Virus record (IMG/VR): IMGVR_UViG_3300047564_002805
Span: 1-31,423 of that record
DNA length: 31,423 nucleotides
Source of the DNA: a virus
Reading direction: 5' to 3' (one strand)
Of this stretch, positions 25,788 to 31,423 are shown one piece after another. Below the pieces are notes generated by a model, which saw only the letters and a list, made by a program, of their open reading frames with translations, searched no databases and was not told the DNA's origin. Position 1 is the stretch's first letter. The number at the start of each line of letters is the position of its first letter. A program made the position numbers and the translations under genes.

Positions 25788-25960
25788 TAGTCTTGGAGAT
25801 TTTGCTGATGTTGTAGTCTATCTATCATATCATAGATATGCGTCTGCGAATACTCAAATGCTTCAAATCGTTGAGGGTTCTTATCTTTCATTTTTGAGAG
25901 CATATTAAGATGGTCCCAGTATGTATTGATTACATACCCATAATGCGCTTCATTCATCAT
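25787..25960 (-). CDS. Small helical protein (56-57 aa)
   Basis: (M)MNEAHYGYVINTYWDHLNML with adjacent ATGs at 25960 and 25957; continues SKMKDKNPQRFEAFEYSQTH. Overlaps upstream by 11 nt. Function unknown. Confidence 0.75.
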   Translation of the reverse strand: MMNEAHYGYVINTYWDHLNMLSKMKDKNPQRFEAFEYSQTHIYDMIDRLQHQQNLQD

Positions 25961-26345
25961 CTAACTCCCCATCAAGATTTACATAATCAATCATATCCCC
26001 CACAAGGTCATCAAGTTTATCAAACATTTCTTTGGTAAATGGGACTGTTTCTACCTTACCAGTTTCTACATCATCCGCCATCTGCATCAGACTCTCAAGA
26101 AACTCTTTTGGGTAAATGTCGTCCTCTAGACTATCCCAAAAATAAAGAGCACACTGCTCCAATGGGTCATCACTTATAAGAAGAGCATATTCTTGATAGT
26201 TATCTCCCAGCAAGTCTCCCCAGTTCTTAAAAGCATACCAACAGTTATACCATCCTTGAATAATACAAGAATGCAAGATATACTCAAACCAGGAGAGTTT
26301 GGTTTTATTCTTATCAGTTCCTAGAAGGGCTCTGCTGAATATCAT
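25950..26345 (-). CDS. Acidic hypothetical protein (131 aa)
   Basis: Begins MIFSRALLGTDKNKTKLSWF, with aromatic-rich GWYNCWYAFKNWGDLLGDNY and an acidic tail (DYVNLDGELDDE). Overlaps the upstream gene by 32 nt. Function unknown. Confidence 0.78.
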   Translation of the reverse strand: MIFSRALLGTDKNKTKLSWFEYILHSCIIQGWYNCWYAFKNWGDLLGDNYQEYALLISDDPLEQCALYFWDSLEDDIYPKEFLESLMQMADDVETGKVETVPFTKEMFDKLDDLVGDMIDYVNLDGELDDE

Positions 26346-26505
26346 TTCGTAAAATAAGAAGTTTACCTAGAATAATGCCGTAATAAGTTTGTGTGAAACT
26401 ATCACCTTCACACCTTTTGATTTCAAGTTTTGTGAGGTGGATTAGACTTTGGATTTCTTCTTCAGACAGTTTCCAATCTGTAATGTTGTGTTCGGTTACT
26501 TTCAT
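26314..26505 (-). CDS. Small helical protein (63 aa)
   Basis: Begins MKVTEHNITDWKLSEEEIQS; a helix LIHLTKLEIKRCEGDSF follows. ATGA with the 62-aa gene. Function unknown. Confidence 0.73.
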   Translation of the reverse strand: MKVTEHNITDWKLSEEEIQSLIHLTKLEIKRCEGDSFTQTYYGIILGKLLILRNDIQQSPSRN

Positions 26506-26690
26506 ATTAGATAATGCGGTTTCTCAGTATCAAAACTCCACCATTTAGCACCTTTCATCTTCAGGCACATCAATAGTGTATCGTGTTCCCCATATTCGCG
26601 TGGTGTGCCCTTATACATATGTCTTCGTTGATAGGCACACTTCCAGACATTATAGTATATCTTTGCCTTTTCGGTGATTTCCATAATCAT
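26502..26690 (-). CDS. Small basic protein (62 aa)
   Basis: ATG 26690 or 26684 (MEITEKAKIYYNVWKCAYQR); contains WKCAYQRRHMYKGTPREYGE. The two ATGs are six bases apart and cannot be separated. A tiny 9-codon frame MTPKEYWDE precedes it (start at about 26721). Function unknown. Confidence 0.74.
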   Translation of the reverse strand: MIMEITEKAKIYYNVWKCAYQRRHMYKGTPREYGEHDTLLMCLKMKGAKWWSFDTEKPHYLI

Positions 26691-26712
26691 TCATCCCAGT
26701 ATTCTTTTGGCG

Positions 26713-26991
26713 TCATACTGTCTCTTCACTATAGTTCACATAAAGATTATCACCACCAATATTCAGGTGATACATCTTGCCGTTGTTGAGATAGATACCC
26801 AACCATACAGCACGGCCCTGTTCCATCACCTCATAATGAACCATCTTCACATCTTCCAGTACAATCTCATCTGGGTTTTTAATAAATCGTGGCATTATAC
26901 TCATTTTGTTCTCCATTCTTTTGTATTCTACACCCATAATGGTTGCAATATCACCTTCTATAAGAACTTTTGATATGTCTATTTCATTCAT
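26713..26991 (-). CDS. Beta-rich hypothetical protein (92 aa)
   Basis: Begins MNEIDISKVLIEGDIATIMG; repeated short beta strands and VWLGIYLNNGKMYHLNIGGD. Overlaps the 139-aa gene by 8 nt. Function unknown. Confidence 0.77.
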   Translation of the reverse strand: MNEIDISKVLIEGDIATIMGVEYKRMENKMSIMPRFIKNPDEIVLEDVKMVHYEVMEQGRAVWLGIYLNNGKMYHLNIGGDNLYVNYSEETV

Positions 26992-27403
26992 CTTTCAAAC
27001 TATCCAATACTTGCAAAATAAAAGCAATAGAGTTCGCATACTCTCTTCCATCCTGTCCTCCCATCACAATATAAGCAATCTCTTTCTCTGCAAGTTCAAT
27101 CCTCTCATTCCTTGTAAGTTCTTGTAGTGTAGGACGATACCAGTTTCCATTCTCATCTTTCTTGAAACCTGCGTGAAGTTTCTCTCTTTGCTCTGCTAGT
27201 TCTCGTTTCTTTTCATCTGTGAGTTTTTCACCGATCATTTCTTCAATCACATCATCATCAGGAATGTAGTTATTGTTCTTCATCATCTTACGAAATTGCT
27301 TTCTACCGTACTCGGTCAGTTCTTTTTTAGATTTGCGTAGTGTTTCAATCTCTTCTTGTGAAAGATAGAAGGCATCAGGAATGTGTCCGTATTCTTCAGT
27401 CAT
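26984..27403 (-). CDS. Helical charged protein (139 aa)
   Basis: Start at ATG 27403 (MTEEYGHIPDAFYLSQEEIE) by TAATG overlap; the longer frame to 27427 is not needed. Highly charged helices (KKRELAEQREKLHAGFKKDE). Function unknown. Confidence 0.8.
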   Translation of the reverse strand: MTEEYGHIPDAFYLSQEEIETLRKSKKELTEYGRKQFRKMMKNNNYIPDDDVIEEMIGEKLTDEKKRELAEQREKLHAGFKKDENGNWYRPTLQELTRNERIELAEKEIAYIVMGGQDGREYANSIAFILQVLDSLKDE

Positions 27404-27630
27404 TAGAAATAGTCCTTCTTCACACATTCTATTTCAAGGTCTTCTACTCGGTCTTGCAAATCCATAATAATCTCAAGGATTTTTAAAGTATCAAGATTTC
27501 CATTCTCATCAGTAATAACTGAAAGATACGATTGATTTATAATCTCCCGTTGTTCTTTAAATGGTTTGAGATAAAACTCTTTTCTTTGTTTTGAAGAATA
27601 TGTGTCCCAATCTGATGGATTATGTCTCAT
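27403..27630 (-). CDS. Small hypothetical protein (75 aa)
   Basis: Begins MRHNPSDWDTYSSKQRKEFY and ends with a coiled-coil-like ILEIIMDLQDRVEDLEIECV. ATGA with the 115-aa gene. Function unknown. Confidence 0.76.
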   Translation of the reverse strand: MRHNPSDWDTYSSKQRKEFYLKPFKEQREIINQSYLSVITDENGNLDTLKILEIIMDLQDRVEDLEIECVKKDYF

Positions 27631-27974
27631 CGTAGTTTATCCCGTAGCATTCTAACACACTTATTCCATCCATCAGAATTCGTATCGTGTTCTTTAGGCA
27701 ACCAGTCCTCCACCAAATCTACAATATCATTACAAGTATCAAAATCATAACCAAGTTCATCATACAATCTATTGTAAAGTGTCTGTGGTTTTGGTTCTGA
27801 CAATCGTTGGTATTTTACACCACCAATTTCAATAATATCGGGAGGTTGTTGGTTAGTCATTTGTGATTTCCTATAAGGACAAGATAATGGTTCAATACAA
27901 CTACCATTTTTTGAGTTGTGTTCTACATCTTCTGGTGCGTAACACCATCCAGAATCAAAATACTTACAGGTCAT
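27627..27974 (-). CDS. Two-part protein with Cys-rich N-terminus (115 aa)
   Basis: MTCKYFDSGWCYAPEDVEHN through SCIEPLSCPYRK gives Cys3, Cys11, Cys26 and Cys32, a probable zinc site in the first 40 residues. An internal Met then opens a second module (MTNQQPPDIIEIGGVKYQRL ... LVEDWLPKE) that looks like a stand-alone small cyanophage protein, so this may be a fusion. Function unknown. Confidence 0.76.
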   Translation of the reverse strand: MTCKYFDSGWCYAPEDVEHNSKNGSCIEPLSCPYRKSQMTNQQPPDIIEIGGVKYQRLSEPKPQTLYNRLYDELGYDFDTCNDIVDLVEDWLPKEHDTNSDGWNKCVRMLRDKLR

Positions 27975-28300
27975 TTCAGTTCTCCATAAGAAAGTTGTTT
28001 GATTTCTTCTTTACTCAAAGGTTCTGTGGGATAATATCCAGAAGGATAATCATTCATACCAGCATCAAAGATAAAAACAGGAATGTCTGCTTTTTTACAA
28101 AACTCTTTGAACTTTTCTCCATTCAGTTCAAACTTACCAACATACTCAACATTTGGATACCTATCCCAAGATGCTACAAGTCCTTGTGGATAATAACCCC
28201 ACTCAAACTCATCAAGTAATTTGATAATATCCTCTACAACTTGAATGTGCTCTGGATTGGTGTAGATGCGTCCGTATCCTTTGTAAGTGAAGGCAGTCAT
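27971..28300 (-). CDS. Hypothetical protein (109 aa)
   Basis: Begins MTAFTYKGYGRIYTNPEHIQ, alpha/beta (IIKLLDEFEWGYYPQGLVAS), ends ...LSYGELK. ATGA via the ACTGAAATGAC junction shared with its neighbours. Function unknown. Confidence 0.77.
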   Translation of the reverse strand: MTAFTYKGYGRIYTNPEHIQVVEDIIKLLDEFEWGYYPQGLVASWDRYPNVEYVGKFELNGEKFKEFCKKADIPVFIFDAGMNDYPSGYYPTEPLSKEEIKQLSYGELK

Positions 28301-28641
28301 TTCAGGTTAAGGAATTCTTTTTCTTCATCAGTCAAGGAAGCAAGGTCTTTCTTGAGTTTTTCAAGTTTTAGTTCCTTTGCCTTTGCCTTTACTGCCTTTT
28401 CTTTCTCCAGTTGCTTCATCCGTTTCTCATACTCTTTGTCGGTTTCTTCACGATGCTTGTAAATGTAATATTCAGTGTATTTTTCACCACCATAATCCCA
28501 TTCATATTCACTTTCAATCCCCTCCCACCCATCATCCAACTCTTTTTGGAGTGAAGCAATAATACTCTCAAGAGGACCATCAAAGTCCCCATAATACTTT
28601 TGAGTTTCTTTGACTTGAATTTTTTTAGGTTTGTTAGTCAT
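28297..28641 (-). CDS. Charged protein with SLTDEEKE tail (114 aa)
   Basis: Begins MTNKPKKIQVKETQKYYGDF; a long charged helix (KQLEKEKAVKAKAKELKLEK) ends in SLTDEEKEFLNLK. The tail is nearly identical to that of the neighbouring 110-aa protein, evidence of local duplication. Function unknown. Confidence 0.78.
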   Translation of the reverse strand: MTNKPKKIQVKETQKYYGDFDGPLESIIASLQKELDDGWEGIESEYEWDYGGEKYTEYYIYKHREETDKEYEKRMKQLEKEKAVKAKAKELKLEKLKKDLASLTDEEKEFLNLK

Positions 28642-28970
28642 TTCAGGTTAAGAAGTTCTTTTTCTTCATCAGTCAAACTGGCAATTAGTGCCTGTCGTTT
28701 TTGTTCTTTGATTTCTTTTTGCTTTTGTTCTTCCAACTCTCCATCAAGAACATCCATCATAGCATCAAAACAATAATTACCCTTGTTCCAATCACTCTCA
28801 CCTTTTTGAGTAATAACTACCTTATAAGGTTCAAATTTGCTGTCAAACTCAAACATATTAAAGATTTTGATTACATAATCACCAGCTTTGTCTTCACGAA
28901 CATTAACACTCAATCCAAGTTTTTCTACTTTGGTGAGCAGTTTGAGAAGTTCAGTTACTTTGATAGTCAT
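28638..28970 (-). CDS. Charged protein with SLTDEEKE tail (110 aa)
   Basis: Start at ATG 28970 (MTIKVTELLKLLTKVEKLGL), 1 nt after the upstream stop; the open frame to 29078 is read-through of the previous gene. N-terminal alpha/beta domain, C-terminal EEQKQKEIKEQKRQ helix and SLTDEEKELLNLK tail shared with the 114-aa protein. Function unknown. Confidence 0.78.
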   Translation of the reverse strand: MTIKVTELLKLLTKVEKLGLSVNVREDKAGDYVIKIFNMFEFDSKFEPYKVVITQKGESDWNKGNYCFDAMMDVLDGELEEQKQKEIKEQKRQALIASLTDEEKELLNLK

Positions 28971-28971
28971 T

Positions 28972-29163
28972 TCAGTTGTTCTCCTGATGATTGAAAACTT
29001 TAGCAAACTCTTCTGCTGCCTCAAATGCAAGTTCAGCACCAAACTTGAACACTTCTCGTCGTTCTTGTTCTGTAGCACTTTGCATATTAGAACAAGTTTT
29101 CAACCACTCTGTATAAAGAGTTTGTCCCAAATCAACAAATCGTTTTTGAGAGAAGTCAGTCAT
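28972..29163 (-). CDS. Small helical protein (63 aa)
   Basis: Begins MTDFSQKRFVDLGQTLYTEW and ends with FEAAEEFAKVFNHQENN. First gene after the 72-bp gap with a TATAAT box (29187-29192). Function unknown. Confidence 0.74.
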   Translation of the reverse strand: MTDFSQKRFVDLGQTLYTEWLKTCSNMQSATEQERREVFKFGAELAFEAAEEFAKVFNHQENN

Positions 29164-29186
29164 CAGGTTTCTGTGTGTATGAAAGT

Positions 29187-29226
29187 ATTATAAGGCATCA
29201 CAGGGCTCTCTGGGTGCCCTTCTGTG
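29187..29226 (-). promoter_or_regulatory. TATAAT box with adjacent hairpin
   Basis: Minus-strand TATAAT (29187-29192) about 24 bp before ATG 29163, without a good -35. Immediately upstream is a hairpin with arms CACA..GGGC and GCCC..TGTG (29199-29226), lacking a U-run. It may mark the boundary of two transcripts. Confidence 0.4.
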
Positions 29227-29234
29227 CCAGTTCT

Positions 29235-29396
29235 TCAAGTGGTCTCAATATTCCCCAAATAATCTTCAAGGGTGATGTTATTATCATCCAAGTATTTTTG
29301 GAGTTCTTCAATATTTTTCATAATCTCTTTGGTATAGAATTTTGTTTTTCCAGTTTGTCTTGCTAATCTTAAGATGTCTTTTTCTTCAAGTGTCAT
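29235..29396 (-). CDS. Small helical protein (53 aa)
   Basis: Begins MTLEEKDILRLARQTGKTKF, helical, ends LEDYLGNIETT. Overlaps the 185-aa gene by 4 nt (ATGA). Function unknown. Confidence 0.75.
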   Translation of the reverse strand: MTLEEKDILRLARQTGKTKFYTKEIMKNIEELQKYLDDNNITLEDYLGNIETT

Positions 29397-29950
29397 TTCT
29401 CACCCACCCATCTAAAAGAAAGACATTTATCCATAAACCAACGAGTAATAGCATTCGGTTTAGTTGGCATATAATACCTCACAAATCCAGCACCAAATGT
29501 ATAATATCCTTCGTGGTTATTTCCTTGTTTGATTACATAGGTGGGTGAGACAAATGAAGAAGTAATACCATTTGATACAAGATAAGATCCTTCTAGTGCT
29601 CCTACTGTAAGTGTGGGTAGGAAAAATCCATTCTTACGGGCATACTCTAAGTTATCAATAATTCTATTGAACTTTTGATTGTAACGATACTCGGCATTTT
29701 CTTTGGATACAGCAAACTTCCTCTTGGTTTTTACCAAAAGTTCATCAAACTTCTCATCCAGTTCTTGTTGGATTTCTTCTAATGACTTGGGTGGTTCTGG
29801 AATATCAAGATAAGGTTTGATTACATCAAAATATTCAAAATCTTCTGTGTAATAAAAGGCACCAACAACATAAGGAAGAATACCTTGAGGTGCTTTTTTA
29901 AGTTTGTTTGGATTGAGTTTATATCCCCTATATCCTATTGGTTTAGTCAT
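29393..29950 (-). CDS. Hypothetical protein (185 aa)
   Basis: Begins MTKPIGYRGYKLNPNKLKKA; a helical charged centre (IQQELDEKFDELLVKTKRKF) and a beta-rich Gly/Tyr/Phe end (HEGYYTFGAGFVRYYMPTKP). No membrane helix. Starts 3 nt after the 69-aa gene. Function unknown. Confidence 0.78.
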   Translation of the reverse strand: MTKPIGYRGYKLNPNKLKKAPQGILPYVVGAFYYTEDFEYFDVIKPYLDIPEPPKSLEEIQQELDEKFDELLVKTKRKFAVSKENAEYRYNQKFNRIIDNLEYARKNGFFLPTLTVGALEGSYLVSNGITSSFVSPTYVIKQGNNHEGYYTFGAGFVRYYMPTKPNAITRWFMDKCLSFRWVGEK

Positions 29951-29953
29951 TTT

Positions 29954-30163
29954 TCATATCTCCAAAATAATGTCACAACCATCTTCTCTTTTATTCAAGG
30001 CACAAACAGATTTTATCACATTTGAGAAGGAACCACCATCCCCAGTCCATACCTCATAATCCTCACCATACTCATTAGTATCAGGAAGAATACTCAAGAT
30101 TTCTTTGAGTTGCCGAATAGTGAGTGTATCAGTTGTGAATGGTTGCTTTCTTATGTCAGTCAT
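29954..30163 (-). CDS. Small conserved-type protein (69 aa)
   Basis: Begins MTDIRKQPFTTDTLTIRQLK; TIRQLKEILSILPDTNEYGE then DYEVWTGDGG resembles a small phage family with an L-x-LP-D-EV pattern. ATGA with the 90-aa gene. Function unknown. Confidence 0.77.
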   Translation of the reverse strand: MTDIRKQPFTTDTLTIRQLKEILSILPDTNEYGEDYEVWTGDGGSFSNVIKSVCALNKREDGCDIILEI

Positions 30164-30432
30164 TTGGTTCCATCACAATAGATATGAGGATAAGTATCAG
30201 GATATTTCACAGGTGGTTTTGAGATTACGGGAGAAACACAAGGAATAGTATTAGGAGGAGTGAGAGGAGTATAAGGAGAACTATAAAGTGGTTGAAATTT
30301 ACTCAAATACTCTTCTACAATATTACAATCCCAAGCATCCTCATAAAACTGCTTACCATAAGCAATAGCATCTTTCCTTTCTGGAAATGCTGCTACAAAT
30401 GTTTCTTTATAATAGAGTGAATAAACTTTCAT
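30160..30432 (-). CDS. Proline-rich-tailed small protein (90 aa)
   Basis: Begins MKVYSLYYKETFVAAFPERK; ERKDAIAYGKQFYEDAWDCN gives the fold, then a Pro/Tyr-rich tail (SSPYTPLTPPNTIP and on), probably disordered. ATGA upstream. Function unknown. Confidence 0.76.
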   Translation of the reverse strand: MKVYSLYYKETFVAAFPERKDAIAYGKQFYEDAWDCNIVEEYLSKFQPLYSSPYTPLTPPNTIPCVSPVISKPPVKYPDTYPHIYCDGTK

Positions 30433-30629
30433 TTCTGGTTCTCTTGAAGTTTCAGGTAATCATACTGTATCTTACATTCTTTTGGTTTTTCCATACAATA
30501 CACAATACCAACATCTTTTCCTACACTCATACCATTATATCCACCAATATTGAAACCAAGAAAGAATATCACAGTAGCAATCGTTGGAATACCAAGTATA
30601 AAAGGAATAATAAGTCCTGGTTCAGTCAT
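30429..30629 (-). CDS. Small membrane protein (66 aa)
   Basis: ATG 30629 gives MTEPGLIIPFILGIPTIATV, a transmembrane helix extending to GFNIGGY, then a soluble tail with two Cys. ATGA with the 73-aa membrane gene. Function unknown. Confidence 0.76.
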   Translation of the reverse strand: MTEPGLIIPFILGIPTIATVIFFLGFNIGGYNGMSVGKDVGIVYCMEKPKECKIQYDYLKLQENQK

Positions 30630-30847
30630 TTCACAAAATCTCCAATCACGGGAACAGCACCACAAATCTCATTCACTCTTCCTACTGTTTGTCCTTTAAG
30701 TGCTTGACGACACTCCAAGTTCTTATTGTATGTTTGTTGAAAGAGTGCCCGTTGTTGTTGGGCATCATAAGTAATAACACCAGCAGCAACGATCATAATA
30801 AAGAATACAGACAAAACTGCCCAATCAATTCCATCAAAGTTTCTCAT
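30626..30847 (-). CDS. Small membrane protein (73 aa)
   Basis: Begins MRNFDGIDWAVLSVFFIMIV, an N-terminal transmembrane helix (about 8-27), then QQQRALFQQTYNKNLECRQA and a second Cys. Adjacent membrane gene downstream suggests the two act together. Function unknown. Confidence 0.77.
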   Translation of the reverse strand: MRNFDGIDWAVLSVFFIMIVAAGVITYDAQQQRALFQQTYNKNLECRQALKGQTVGRVNEICGAVPVIGDFVK

Positions 30848-31029
30848 AGTTTCTCCAGTTCCTCACACAATTCTAACACATCAGCACACATAATCACACC
30901 AGGACTTTGTTGGAGTTGGTTGATGACTTCACGAATAGCAGCAGCAATCACTCTTGCTCTGTCTCCTTGTTGTGGTCGTAGTGTAAGTTCCATCGTAGCA
31001 TCTACGATTTTTTGTGCTCTTTCAGTCAT
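30844..31029 (-). CDS. Small helical protein (61 aa)
   Basis: Start at ATG 31029 (MTERAQKIVDATMELTLRPQ) by ATGA overlap; the GTG 31038 alternative is less likely. Helical with two segments, ends ELCEELEKL. Function unknown. Confidence 0.76.
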   Translation of the reverse strand: MTERAQKIVDATMELTLRPQQGDRARVIAAAIREVINQLQQSPGVIMCADVLELCEELEKL

Positions 31030-31280
31030 TCTTTCCACCCCTCAAAGTATTCAGTAAAAAAGTTAAAATTCAAACCAACCTTACCAACTTGAAAATCTGC
31101 TCCAAATAAAGAAGTAGAAGTGAAAAATGAGAGTAGGATGTGTAATCCACCATTACTATATTCTGCATAAACATCACCATTTACCCAAAGTAATGAACGA
31201 TTGTTGATGATACCAAACTGCCAAGTATGTGAGGTTTCACCTTCATCCCAAACTTTCTTATCGTATTGAAAGAGTTTCAT
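31026..31280 (-). CDS. Conserved-type small protein (84 aa)
   Basis: Begins MKLFQYDKKVWDEGETSHTW, aromatic and beta-rich (WQFGIINNRSLLWVNGDVYA), ends NFFTEYFEGWKE. ATGA overlaps on both sides. Function unknown. Confidence 0.78.
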   Translation of the reverse strand: MKLFQYDKKVWDEGETSHTWQFGIINNRSLLWVNGDVYAEYSNGGLHILLSFFTSTSLFGADFQVGKVGLNFNFFTEYFEGWKE

Positions 31281-31423
31281 TCTTCATCCTCACAAGGGAA
31301 CATTTCGTTGTATGCTTCATCAGTCAGCACAAGATACTCTACATTTTCAGCATCTTTGTGGTCTTCGTAATACACCATACGATAATGGTTGAAGTCGTTG
31401 AGGTCTGTGCTGCCGTATTCTAC
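31277..31423 (-). CDS. C-terminal part of a hypothetical protein (right edge)
   Basis: Open from the right edge to TGA at 31277; 48 residues visible, containing NHYRMVYYEDHKDAENVEYL and an acidic end NEMFPCEDEE. ATGA overlap with the 84-aa gene. The start is outside the window. Function unknown. Confidence 0.72.
   Translation of the reverse strand, partial: VEYGSTDLNDFNHYRMVYYEDHKDAENVEYLVLTDEAYNEMFPCEDEE

Noticed and set aside
1-31423. tRNA genes, which many cyanophages carry
   Set aside because: I looked for cloverleaf-like segments with TTCGA-type loops in the gaps between genes and saw none. The gaps are mostly too short; a tRNAscan run would settle it.

Overview
The window looks like part of a T4-like cyanophage (cyanomyovirus) genome. 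Three things support this: T4-type baseplate wedge genes (gp25, gp6 and a large wedge/structural protein) at the left end, a plant-type [2Fe-2S] ferredoxin of the kind cyanophages carry, and a very compact run of small genes, many of families I associate with T4-like cyanophages. The host is therefore inferred to be a cyanobacterium. Almost every gene is on the minus strand, so transcription runs from right to left. The only convincing plus-strand gene is a free-standing HNH homing-type endonuclease at about 9.1-9.6 kb. I saw no tRNA, rRNA, CRISPR array or insertion sequence.

Layout, in transcription order (right to left). (1) 31.4-21.7 kb: about 30 small accessory genes packed with ATGA/TAATG overlaps. 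They include Zn-binding mini-proteins, membrane peptides, a DUF4385-like protein, a cupin-like protein, ferredoxin and a protein with an AbrB-like tail. (2) 21.7-17.7 kb: membrane and secreted small proteins, then two basic proteins with T4 internal-protein-like N-termini and late promoters. (3) 17.7-13.1 kb: a nucleic-acid island with an SF2 helicase, a PD-(D/E)XK nuclease fused by ATGA overlap to an N6-adenine methyltransferase (a candidate phage-borne restriction-modification pair with its own promoter and palindromic operator), and a ligase-like nucleotidyltransferase. (4) 13.1-6.1 kb: small early-type genes, the HNH gene, and a 430-bp divergent control region holding opposed sigma70-like promoters, five G-runs, a 28-bp tandem repeat and an AT-rich tract. 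(5) 6.0-0 kb: glycosyltransferase, a small basic protein, a conserved protein, then gp25, gp6 and the wedge protein under late promoters.

The most striking signal is a 31-33 bp element present 13 times between 7.4 and 21.7 kb, always on the minus strand and always between a stop codon and the next start. Each copy has an A3G5-6 Shine-Dalgarno-like run, a GGAC/GTCC hairpin with a variable loop, then TAGTAGTAT. In five copies the element runs directly into ATG. Folding the hairpin would bring the distant Shine-Dalgarno to normal spacing, so the copies look like a family of translation-initiation cassettes. Several apparent ORF starts lie upstream of these copies only because frames read through them. 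Starts given here were corrected accordingly, and many genes shorter than 60 codons were added by direct translation.
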